NCBI GenBank assembly: GCA_945952425.1
Contig: CAMFIX010000240.1
Span: 1-5,406, forward strand
Origin: an uncultured Pseudorhodobacter sp.
GTDB lineage: Bacteria; Pseudomonadota; Alphaproteobacteria; Rhodobacterales; Rhodobacteraceae
Direction of reading: 5' to 3'
Length of the DNA: 5,406 bases
Part shown: in pieces, positions 1 to 5,333 of the stretch
Layout: every line of letters starts with the position of its first letter
Position numbering within the stretch: position 1 is the first letter of the stretch
The notes under the pieces: generated by a model
Databases searched by the model: none
Told to the model about the DNA's origin: nothing
What the model saw: the letters and a program-made list of their open reading frames with translations, nothing else
Program-made: the position numbers and the translations under genes

Positions 1-1
1 G

Positions 2-901
2 CTGGGGGCCAACGTGACACCCGATTTCATCAGCCTGGCCAAGCTAGAGAATGTGGCGCCCCGCTCGGCCTTCATCGCCATCATTGCCGTGGGCGCGAGC
101 TTCGTGATCTCGGCCGGCGACCTCGACTTGTCGGTGGGGTCGATGGTGGCCTTTGTCGCCTCGCTGATGATCATGTTCCTGAACGCCGCGCCGATTGCCG
201 ACCCGTTCTGGCTGCTGGTGATGGGCGCGCTGATGACGTTGGTCATCGGCATGGCCTGCGGGCTGGCCAATGGCCTCATCACCACGCTGGGCAAGATCGA
301 GCCCTTCATTGCGACCTTGGGCACGATGGGCATTTTCCGCGGCCTGACCACCTGGCTGTCCCAGGGCGGCGCGATCACCCTGCAAAGCCGCGAGCTGCAG
401 GATTTGTATCACCCGGTCTATTTCGGCTCGGTCGCGGGCATCCCGGCGCCGATCCTCGTTGTTCTGGGGGTTTCGGCGGTGGCGGCCTTCGTGCTCTATC
501 GCACCTCTTACGGTCGCCATGTCGTCGCCGTGGGCTCGAACCGCGAGGTGGCGCGCTATTCGGGGCTGAAGGTCGACCGGGTCCGCACCGTGGCTTTCGT
601 GGCGCAGGGGCTTTGCGTGGCCATCGCGGTGCTGCTTTACGTGCCGCGGCTGGGGTCCACCTCATCGACCACCGGCATTCTTTGGGAGCTGCAGGCGATC
701 ACCGCGGTCGTCGTCGGCGGCACGGCGCTGAAGGGCGGCTCCGGCCGGGTCTGGGGCACGATCTGCGGGGCGCTTATCCTGGAATTGGTGGGCAATATCA
801 TGCTCTTGTCGAACTTCATCTCGGAATACCTGATCTCGACGCTGCAAGGCTCGATCATCATCATTGCCATGCTGGTCCAAAGGTCTTTGGCACGCAGGTA
901 A
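2..901 (+). CDS. Sugar ABC transporter permease, ribose (CUT2/RbsC) type, 5'-truncated
   Basis: Inner-membrane permease subunit that forms the channel of a high-affinity sugar importer fed by a periplasmic binding protein and driven by a cytoplasmic ATPase. The reading frame is open from base 2 (L-G-A-N-V-T-P-D-F) to the TAA at 899-901. The GTG at 14 lies inside this continuous frame and has no ribosome binding site, so I treat the gene as cut by the window edge. Family hallmarks seen are GDLDLSVGS near the start (IDLSVGS in RbsC), EPFIATLGTMGIFRG, a cytoplasmic loop YGRHVVAVGSNREVARYSG, and AVVVGGTALKGGSGRVWGT near the C-terminus, with many hydrophobic membrane segments between. RbsC-like proteins are usually about 310-340 residues. 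About 299 are visible here, so only a few dozen N-terminal residues should be missing. A binding-protein gene follows 54 bp downstream in the same direction. The family call is firm; the substrate is unknown. Confidence 0.93.
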   Translation: MGANVTPDFISLAKLENVAPRSAFIAIIAVGASFVISAGDLDLSVGSMVAFVASLMIMFLNAAPIADPFWLLVMGALMTLVIGMACGLANGLITTLGKIEPFIATLGTMGIFRGLTTWLSQGGAITLQSRELQDLYHPVYFGSVAGIPAPILVVLGVSAVAAFVLYRTSYGRHVVAVGSNREVARYSGLKVDRVRTVAFVAQGLCVAIAVLLYVPRLGSTSSTTGILWELQAITAVVVGGTALKGGSGRVWGTICGALILELVGNIMLLSNFISEYLISTLQGSIIIIAMLVQRSLARR

Positions 902-912
902 GACGGGGCGCA

Positions 913-940
913 GCGGGTCGCCCGGACGCGACAGACCCGC
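913..940 (+). promoter_or_regulatory. Intercistronic inverted repeat ahead of the binding-protein gene
   Basis: GCGGGTC (913-919) and GACCCGC (934-940) are perfect 7-base complements separated by a 14-base loop. The repeat fills most of the 54-bp gap between the permease stop and the binding-protein start and ends four bases before the Shine-Dalgarno. No T-run follows, so it is not an ordinary terminator. By analogy with intercistronic hairpins in other transporter operons it could protect a processed binding-protein mRNA or tune its translation. That role is inference, and in GC-rich DNA a 7-bp stem can arise by chance. Confidence 0.35.
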
Positions 941-944
941 ATAT

Positions 945-950
945 GGGAGG
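945..950 (+). promoter_or_regulatory. Ribosome binding site of the CUT2 binding protein
   Basis: GGGAGG is followed by a five-base spacer (ACTTC) and the ATG at 956. It is a strong Shine-Dalgarno at normal spacing and fixes the start so that the protein begins with a good signal peptide. Confidence 0.8.
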
Positions 951-955
951 ACTTC

Positions 956-1900
956 ATGCTGAAACATTTCGCAGCGGCGGCCGTTCTGGCCACCGCTTTC
1001 GGAGCCCAGGCTTTCGCCGAAGATGCCAAGACCATCGGCGTCTCGATCCCCGCGGCCGACCATGGCTGGACCGGCGGCGTCGTCTATCACGCCGAGCGCG
1101 TGGCCAAGGCGATCATGGCCGAACATCCCGGCGCCAAGGTCATCGTCAAGACCTCGCCCGATGCGGCATCCCAGGCCAATGCGATCCAGGATCTGGCCGT
1201 GCAGGGCCTGGATGCTCTGGTCATCCTGCCGACCGATCCCGACCCCTTGGTCAATGCGATCAAGCAGGTGAAGGAGAAGGGCACCTTCGTCACCATCGTC
1301 GACCGCGCGCCCAGCCAGAACGACGATTCGGTGCGCGACCTTTATGTCGCGGGCAACAACTTCGGCCTCGGCGAGGCTGCGGGCAAGTATATCGCCGCGA
1401 CCACGCCCGAGGCGCAGGTCGTCGTGATCCGCGGCCTGCCGATCCCGATCGACGAAGAGCGGCAGAAGGGCTTCGACAAGGGCGTCGAGGGCTCGAAGGT
1501 CAAGGTGCTGGACCGCCAGTTCGGCAACTGGAACCGCGACGACGCCTTCAAGGTCATGCAGGACTACCTGACCAAGTTCCCGAAGATCGACGTGGTCTGG
1601 TGCCAGGATGACGACATGGCCGTGGGCGTGCTGCAGGCCATCGAGCAGGCCGGGCGCACCGACATCCAATATGTCGTGGCGGGCGCGGGCTCGAAGGACA
1701 TGATCAAGAAGGTCATGGACGGCGACAAGATGATCCCGGTCGATGTGCTGTATCCGCCGGCCATGGTCGGCACGGCGATGGAGCTGACGGCGGCGGCGAT
1801 CTACGACCAGGTTCCGGTGCGCGGCACCTATACGCTGGATGCGACGCTGGTCACCAAGGAGAATGCGGCGCAGTACTACTTCCCCGACAGCCCCTTCTGA
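956..1900 (+). CDS. Sugar ABC transporter periplasmic substrate-binding protein, type 1 fold (RbsB-like)
   Basis: Complete 314-residue protein that captures a sugar or polyol in the periplasm and delivers it to the permease encoded just upstream. Residues 1-21 form a Sec signal peptide: K3, an Ala-rich hydrophobic core, and an AFA|ED cleavage site after A21. The mature part follows the type 1 periplasmic-binding (Peripla_BP_4) pattern. It has a first beta strand TIGVSIPAADHGW (26-38, W38 a likely sugar-stacking aromatic), LDALVILPTDPDPLVNAI (85-102), VTIVDRAP (112-119, D116 a likely hydroxyl ligand), NNFGLGEAAGKY (134-145), E168-R169, VWCQDDDMAVG (214-224) and a late DG at 255-256. Length is normal for the family. 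Gene order is permease then binding protein, whereas many CUT2 operons put the binding protein first. A hairpin terminator lies 20 bases after the stop, so this is the last gene of its operon. Specificity (ribose, inositol, xylitol and others are possible) cannot be read from the sequence. Confidence 0.94.
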   Translation: MLKHFAAAAVLATAFGAQAFAEDAKTIGVSIPAADHGWTGGVVYHAERVAKAIMAEHPGAKVIVKTSPDAASQANAIQDLAVQGLDALVILPTDPDPLVNAIKQVKEKGTFVTIVDRAPSQNDDSVRDLYVAGNNFGLGEAAGKYIAATTPEAQVVVIRGLPIPIDEERQKGFDKGVEGSKVKVLDRQFGNWNRDDAFKVMQDYLTKFPKIDVVWCQDDDMAVGVLQAIEQAGRTDIQYVVAGAGSKDMIKKVMDGDKMIPVDVLYPPAMVGTAMELTAAAIYDQVPVRGTYTLDATLVTKENAAQYYFPDSPF

Positions 1901-1920
1901 TCGGGCCGTTCTGATGCGAA

Positions 1921-1946
1921 AAGGGCGGGCCTTCGGGCCCGCCCTT
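1921..1946. terminator. Hairpin terminator between convergent operons
   Basis: A perfect 11-bp stem (1921-1931 with 1936-1946) closes a TTCG loop. On the plus strand this makes the unusually stable C(UUCG)G RNA tetraloop. The sequence lies between the stop of the sugar-binding gene (1900) and the LacI-family gene on the other strand, whose TGA (1948-1946) overlaps the stem by one base. Read on the minus strand the stem ends in TTTT, as expected for an intrinsic terminator. On the plus strand it is preceded by AAAA but followed by only TT, so the tail is weaker there. Shared bidirectional use is inferred from the position. Confidence 0.85.
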
Positions 1947-2929
1947 CACGCTGTCCTGCCCCAGCGGGCAAAGCAGTCGATCACCACCCGGCGCTGCGCC
2001 GCATCCTCCTGCCGCTGATCCTCGATCAACCCGGCGATGGCCTGCACATAGGCCCCCTGGTCGATGGCGAGGCTGGTCAGGTCGTGGCTCTGCCAACCCG
2101 CGATCTGGATGCCGTCCTGGCCGATCACCGCCAGATCCTCCGGCACCTTGCGCCCCATCAGATGCACCGCCGCATCGCGCAGGCCGATGGCCATCACATC
2201 GTTTCCGCAGACCACCGCATCCACCCGGGACCGCAGCATCACCACGGCCTCTTTATAGCCCGAGTCATAGGTGAAATCGCCATGGCCCTCGGTCGCGAAC
2301 CCCAGCCCGTGCCGCGCCAGCGCATCGGCGAACCAACGCCGCCGCGCCTTGTCGATGTAGCTCGACGACCGCCCGCCCAGATAGGCGAAATGCCGGCGCC
2401 CATCGGCCACCACCTTGTCGATGATCTCTGCGGCCGCCTTCGCGCCCTCCAGCGTCACATGCGAGGCGCGGTTGTGGGGCAGGGGCTCGGAGGACACGAT
2501 GATCGGCCGGGCCGTGCGGAAGATCTCCACCGCGTCATCCAGCGTCACGAGGTCCGAGAAGACGACGACATGATCCACCTGATAGATCGAAGCGAGGCGC
2601 ATCAGCTGCAGCCGGTCCTCCGCCCCCCCGCAGCACAGAACGATGGGCATCAAGGCCATGCGCTGCAGCTGCAGGATCAGGCCCTGCAGTTGCTCGGCCT
2701 CGGTCGGGTTCTGGATCGCGTTCACCACCAGCGCCACCAGCCCGGAGCGCTGATTGTTCAAGGACCGGGCCAAGGCGTTCGGCTGATAGGAATGCTGCGC
2801 AGCGAGGCTCAGGATATGGCTGCGCGTCGCCTCGGACAGCTTGGTCGCACCGGGGAAGGCACGTGAGACGGTCGCCGATGACACCCCGGCCAGCCGGGCA
2901 AGCTCTTTCGAGGTGATCCGCTTGTTCAT
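1946..2929 (-). CDS. LacI-family transcriptional regulator
   Basis: Complete 327-residue sugar-responsive DNA-binding protein, normal family length. The N-terminal helix-turn-helix is at residues 5-26 (ITSKELARLAGVSSATVSRA). It is followed by the hinge PNALARSL (50-57), whose L57 is at the position of the leucine that LacI/PurR proteins insert at the central CpG of the operator. The effector-binding/dimerisation core follows from about residue 62 in a periplasmic-binding-protein fold, with GRRHFAYLGG (177-186), the conserved VVCGNDVMAIG (239-249) and PEDLAVIGQDG (263-273). The expected D-D of the last motif reads Q-D-G here. In the wing of the DNA-binding domain the usual VLNG is replaced by AFPG (24-27). 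The gene is second in an operon with the oxidoreductase, nine bases after its stop. It probably represses that operon, and so itself, together with the divergent transporter, through the operators at 3956-3973 and 4063-4080. That link is inference. The ligand is unknown. Confidence 0.94.
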   Translation of the reverse strand: MNKRITSKELARLAGVSSATVSRAFPGATKLSEATRSHILSLAAQHSYQPNALARSLNNQRSGLVALVVNAIQNPTEAEQLQGLILQLQRMALMPIVLCCGGAEDRLQLMRLASIYQVDHVVVFSDLVTLDDAVEIFRTARPIIVSSEPLPHNRASHVTLEGAKAAAEIIDKVVADGRRHFAYLGGRSSSYIDKARRRWFADALARHGLGFATEGHGDFTYDSGYKEAVVMLRSRVDAVVCGNDVMAIGLRDAAVHLMGRKVPEDLAVIGQDGIQIAGWQSHDLTSLAIDQGAYVQAIAGLIEDQRQEDAAQRRVVIDCFARWGRTA

Positions 2930-2933
2930 GCCG

Positions 2934-2940
2934 CTCCCTC
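2934..2940 (-). promoter_or_regulatory. Ribosome binding site of the LacI-family gene, overlapping the upstream stop
   Basis: On the minus strand the oxidoreductase TGA runs straight into a GAGGGAG purine tract, then CGGC, then the ATG of the regulator. The stop codon and the Shine-Dalgarno share bases, and only nine bases separate the two coding regions. This supports co-transcription and probable translational coupling. Confidence 0.7.
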
Positions 2941-3943
2941 AGGCCCCGATCAGCACCGATTCGCCGTCGCGCGCCGCGGATTGCTTTATCGCATCCCACA
3001 GATGGGCGAAACGCAGACCGTTCTGGATGGTCGAGGGGTTGACGATCTCGCCCCGGCGGACCGCCAGGAAGGTCTTCAGCGGGTTGTCGGTGATCTCGTC
3101 CTCCTCCCGCACCCATTTCCCCGACCCCCAGGAAATTTCGCGGCTGCCGCCCCAGGCGTCGATCCGGACGATGGCCTTCTGGAAGAAGAGGGTCATGTGG
3201 CTGAAACAGCCCTTCGGCCCCTCTCCGGCAGCGTTCAGCGTCACCAGCACGCCCGATTTCGTCCGGGCCGAGACGGCGCAGGTGATATCCACCGGCTTGC
3301 CCCGGTTGTTCATATAGGCCGAGACGCGCTCGAAATCGGCGTCCAGCAGCTGGCAGATCGTGTTCATCATATGGGCGCCGGTGTCGAACATGAAGCCGCC
3401 GCCCGAGAGCGCCGGGTTCTGCTTCCAGCCGCCGTTATAGGCCTCCGACCAACCCTCCCAGATCGAGCCCGCAACGCTGACCAGCGCGCCGAACTCGCCC
3501 TTTTCGATCCGCGCCTTGGTGTCGCGCACCAGGGGCGAGAGGCCGCCGTTGAAGGCCACCACGATCAGGTTCTGCGCAAGCGCCTGCGCCGCGATCAGGG
3601 CCTTGGCTTCGGCCACCGTGGTGACCATCGGCTTTTCCAGGAAGAGGTCCAGACCCGCCTCGGTCACCGCCACGGCCTGCGCGCCATGCAGCGCGTGCGG
3701 CGTCGAGACATAGACCATGTCCAGCTCATCGCGGCAGGCCGCCAGCATCGCCGCATGGCTGTCGAACTCCTGCGGCGCGGGCTCTCCGGCGCCGATGCAG
3801 ACCGCGGCCAGGCGGGCGCGCGAGGTGGCGCTGACATCGGCCACGGCCACGAAGCGAACCTCGGGCATCTTGATCCAGCTGGCCGCGTAATCGACCGCTT
3901 TCCCTCCGGCGCCGATGACGCCGATGCGCAGGGGCTGGGACAT
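2939..3943 (-). CDS. Gfo/Idh/MocA-family NAD(P)-dependent oxidoreductase
   Basis: Complete 334-residue cytoplasmic dehydrogenase of the family that includes glucose-fructose oxidoreductase and inositol 2-dehydrogenase; members oxidise or reduce sugars, polyols and their derivatives. The N-terminal Rossmann fold starts with RIGVIGAGG (6-14); the third glycine of the classic GxGxxG is replaced by A16. ADVS (35-38) ends the second strand, where nucleotide preference is usually set. The family signature EKP is at 103-105 (LFLEKPM). The C-terminal substrate domain carries GGGFMFDTGAH (181-191); D187 and H191 correspond to the conserved Asp/His pair used in catalysis. The start is fixed by GGAGG four bases upstream of the ATG. 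It is the first gene of an operon with the LacI-type regulator and is divergent from a sugar-binding protein gene. This suggests it acts on the imported compound, which the sequence does not identify. Confidence 0.92.
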   Translation of the reverse strand: MSQPLRIGVIGAGGKAVDYAASWIKMPEVRFVAVADVSATSRARLAAVCIGAGEPAPQEFDSHAAMLAACRDELDMVYVSTPHALHGAQAVAVTEAGLDLFLEKPMVTTVAEAKALIAAQALAQNLIVVAFNGGLSPLVRDTKARIEKGEFGALVSVAGSIWEGWSEAYNGGWKQNPALSGGGFMFDTGAHMMNTICQLLDADFERVSAYMNNRGKPVDITCAVSARTKSGVLVTLNAAGEGPKGCFSHMTLFFQKAIVRIDAWGGSREISWGSGKWVREEDEITDNPLKTFLAVRRGEIVNPSTIQNGLRFAHLWDAIKQSAARDGESVLIGA

Positions 3944-3947
3944 GGTT

Positions 3948-3952
3948 CCTCC
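3948..3952 (-). promoter_or_regulatory. Ribosome binding site of the oxidoreductase
   Basis: On the minus strand GGAGG is followed by AACC and the ATG at 3943. It is a consensus Shine-Dalgarno with short but acceptable spacing, and it settles the start codon. Confidence 0.75.
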
Positions 3953-3955
3953 AAC

Positions 3956-3973
3956 AATGTAATCGTGTGCATT
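3956..3973. promoter_or_regulatory. Candidate LacI-family operator, oxidoreductase side
   Basis: AATGTAATCGTGTGCATT is an imperfect palindrome centred on CG: 12 of 18 positions agree with its reverse complement, including the outer AATG/CATT arms. A central CpG flanked by TG...CA arms is the usual form of LacI/PurR-family sites. It shares AATGTAA-Y-CG with the second site at 4063-4080. It lies 13 bases upstream of the oxidoreductase ATG, over the predicted transcription start of that operon, where a bound repressor would block initiation. Assignment to the adjacent regulator is inference. Confidence 0.6.
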
Positions 3974-3976
3974 GAC

Positions 3977-4006
3977 TTTTTAGGCCAGGCTACCGGGATA
4001 CGGCAA
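3977..4006 (-). promoter_or_regulatory. Candidate promoter of the oxidoreductase-lacI operon
   Basis: Reading the minus strand, TTGCCG (4006-4001) is followed by an 18-base spacer and TAAAAA (3982-3977), four of six matches to the sigma-70 -10. The predicted start of transcription is near 3970, inside the operator at 3956-3973, leaving a leader of about 27 bases. The -35 is good and the -10 is mediocre. Confidence 0.4.
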
Positions 4007-4052
4007 GAAAAATTGGCGATATGCGCGCAGATTCGGCAGAGAAAGAAAATCC

Positions 4053-4080
4053 TTGCCAGAAGAATGTAACCGCATACACT
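4053..4080 (+). promoter_or_regulatory. Candidate promoter of the CUT1 binding-protein gene
   Basis: TTGCCA (4053-4058), a 16-base spacer, then TACACT (4075-4080), four of six matches to the -10 consensus. Transcription would begin near 4087, giving a leader of about 35 bases. The operator candidate at 4063-4080 fills the spacer and the -10, so repressor and RNA polymerase would compete. The -35 element mirrors the one of the divergent promoter (CTTGCC here, its complement GGCAAG at 4002-4007). Confidence 0.45.
4063..4080. promoter_or_regulatory. Candidate LacI-family operator, transporter side
   Basis: The core TGTAACCGCATACA (4065-4078) has perfect TGTA/TACA outer arms around a central CG, with 10 of 14 positions symmetric. 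This fits the general TGnAAnCGnnTnCA form of LacI-family operators. The first ten bases of the extended site match the site at 3956 at nine positions outright and C/T at the tenth. The two centres are 107 bp apart, about ten helical turns, so DNA looping by a tetramer or two dimers is geometrically possible. Confidence 0.65.
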
Positions 4081-4087
4081 CAACGCC

Positions 4088-4100
4088 GACTCGCCGAGTC
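4088..4100. promoter_or_regulatory. 13-base palindrome in the 5' leader of the CUT1 binding-protein gene
   Basis: GACTCG-C-CGAGTC is a perfect odd palindrome. As RNA it would give a five-pair stem with a GCC loop. It starts within a base or two of the predicted transcription start and ends nine bases before the Shine-Dalgarno. It could be a 5'-terminal stabilising hairpin or a binding site for another dimeric protein. The sequence does not decide between these. Confidence 0.35.
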
Positions 4101-4108
4101 ACAAAAAC

Positions 4109-4116
4109 GGGAGGAG
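4109..4116 (+). promoter_or_regulatory. Ribosome binding site of the CUT1 binding protein
   Basis: GGGAGGAG followed by AAAAG and the ATG at 4122. This selects 4122 over the in-frame ATG... codon further upstream at 4053 (TTG region), which would place 23 polar residues ahead of the signal peptide. Confidence 0.8.
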
Positions 4117-4121
4117 AAAAG

Positions 4122-5249
4122 ATGTTGAAGAAACCGCTTTTGGCGGCCGTGAGCGTCATGGCCCTGGCGGCCCTCGCAGGCTCTGCCTTCGCCGAAACCA
4201 TCCGCATCGCCGAACACCGCCAGGCCCGGATCGACGCGCTGAAATCCGTGGTCCCCGAGATCGAGAAGAAGCTCGGCGTGACGATCGAGGTGGTGGAATA
4301 CCCCGCGCCGGAAAAGGACTACATGTCCAAGCTGCTGACCGAGCTTGGCGCCGGGAATGCGCCCGATGTCTTCACCGTGCCGGGCGACAGCGACGTGCCC
4401 GACCTTGCGACGGCGGGCTATCTTGCCCCGGTGACCGAGGCCTTCAAGGCCTGGGACGGCGCCGCGCAGACCTTCGATGTCGCCAAGAACCTTGCCACCG
4501 GGGCCGATGGCCAGATCTATGCCGTGCCGACCATGCTGTCGGTGCAGCAGATCTATTACCGCAAGGACGTGCTGGAGAAGGCGGGCATCTCGACCGAGCA
4601 ACCCAAGGACTGGGCCGAGTTGATGGCCCGCGCCAAAGAGATCAAGGAAAAGACCGGGGCCTATGCGCTGCTCTTCCCGATGGGCGCGTCCTGGGGCGGA
4701 GGGGCCTTCGGCGAGGGCTTCCAATACATGCTGGCGGGCACCTCGACCCCGCAACTCGTGGCCGAGGACGGCAAGCTTGATCTGTCCAGCGCGGGGGTCA
4801 AGGATGTGCTGGGCTTCTATGCCGAGCTCGTCAACAACGACCTGATGCCGGTCGAGCCCCTCTTGGGGCCGGAGCCCTGGGTGATCCCGAAATACGAGAT
4901 GTTCCCGGCCGGCAAGCTGGTTGCCACGACCTGCGGCACCTGGTGCTATATCTATGACTGGGGCCCGGAATCCAAAAACCCGATCCCCGATGTGACCAAG
5001 GCCGTCGGCACCTGGGAGGTTCCGGCCGAGGCGGGGGGCAAGGGCCATGTCATGGTCTCGCTGAACTCGCCCTGGCTGGTGAACGCCAAGGGCGCCGATG
5101 TCGATATGGCGACCAAGGTGGTGCTGGAGATCGGCTCGGTCGAGGCCGATGCCGCCTATGCCAGCCGACTGGGCAATATCCCCGCCCGGCGCGATGCGGC
5201 CGACAATGCCGAGTTCCAGAAGCTGACCGCGCTGGTTCCCGTGCTGCAA
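4122..5249 (+). CDS. Extracellular solute-binding protein family 1 (CUT1/MalE-like), 3'-truncated by adapter
   Basis: Periplasmic sugar- or oligosaccharide-binding component of a CUT1 ABC importer; 376 genuine residues are present. Residues 1-24 are a signal peptide (KK at 3-4, Ala/Leu core, SAFA|ET cleavage). The mature domain follows the SBP_bac_1 pattern: ETIRIAEHRQARIDAL (25-40), GNAPDVFTVPGDSDVPDLA (78-96), AGYLAPVTE (98-106), IYAVPTML (132-139), then the cross-over motif IYYRKDVLEKAGI (144-156) and DWAELMARAKEI (163-174). Tryptophans at 191, 253, 274, 280 and 298 are candidate sugar-stacking residues. The frame upstream extends to 4053, but the ATG at 4122 has the Shine-Dalgarno and signal peptide. 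Real sequence ends at codon CAA (5247-5249). The following L-S-L-I-H-I and TGA are translated Nextera adapter, not protein. Family members usually have about 410-440 residues, so a few dozen C-terminal residues are missing. It is probably first in a transporter operon, divergent from the oxidoreductase-lacI operon. Confidence 0.92.
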
Positions 5250-5319
5250 CTGTCTCTTATACACATCTGACGCTGCCGACGATATGCAGTGTGTAGATCT
5301 CGGTGGTCGCCGTATCATT
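5250..5319 (-). other. Illumina Nextera adapter, P5/i5 arm (artefact)
   Basis: Non-biological sequence. 5250-5268 is the 19-base Tn5 mosaic end CTGTCTCTTATACACATCT. 5269-5282 (GACGCTGCCGACGA) is the complement of the Nextera Read 1 primer tail. 5283-5290 (TATGCAGT) is an 8-base index, which from memory is the complement of i5 index S506 (ACTGCATA). 5291-5319 is the complement of the P5 flow-cell oligo. The parts are contiguous and in the exact library order, so identification is essentially certain. It creates a false C-terminus (LSLIHI) on the preceding gene. Confidence 0.98.
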
Positions 5320-5333
5320 AAAAAAATTTTTTT
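5320..5333. repeat. A7T7 joint between the two adapter arms (artefact)
   Basis: Seven A then seven T, a perfect 14-base palindrome. Reads that run past the end of a library molecule commonly give poly-A. The joint is best explained as the poly-A tail of a read-through read fused in assembly to the complementary poly-T of another. It is not a terminator or a biological A/T tract. Confidence 0.85.

Noticed and set aside
14..16. GTG at 14 as the true start of the permease
   Set aside because: The frame is open to the left edge, no Shine-Dalgarno is visible in the 13 bases available, and family members have additional N-terminal residues.
613..1611. 332-codon plus-strand open frame spanning the permease end and the binding-protein start
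   Set aside because: Arg/Gly-rich out-of-frame translation across two well-supported genes, with no ribosome binding site or motifs.
2084..2866. 260-codon plus-strand open frame opposite the LacI-family gene
   Set aside because: His/Arg/Gln-rich antisense shadow typical of high-GC coding DNA. The minus-strand frame has clear LacI motifs.
3972..4000. TTGACT at 3972-3977 as the -35 of a plus-strand promoter
   Set aside because: The hexamer is good, but at 16-18 bases downstream there is only GGGATA/GGATAC, a poor -10. The transcript would also start about 110 bases before the gene. Kept only as an outside possibility.
2981..4069. 362-codon plus-strand open frame opposite the oxidoreductase
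   Set aside because: Antisense shadow; the minus-strand frame has the Gfo/Idh/MocA signatures and a good start.
4053..4121. N-terminal extension of the CUT1 binding protein to an upstream start at 4053
   Set aside because: No ribosome binding site there. It overlaps the promoter and operator candidates and would bury the signal peptide behind 23 polar residues. The ATG at 4122 has a strong Shine-Dalgarno.
5320..5333. A/T tract as a terminator or curved-DNA element
   Set aside because: It lies exactly between the P5 and P7 oligos and is explained by read-through poly-A joined to poly-T.
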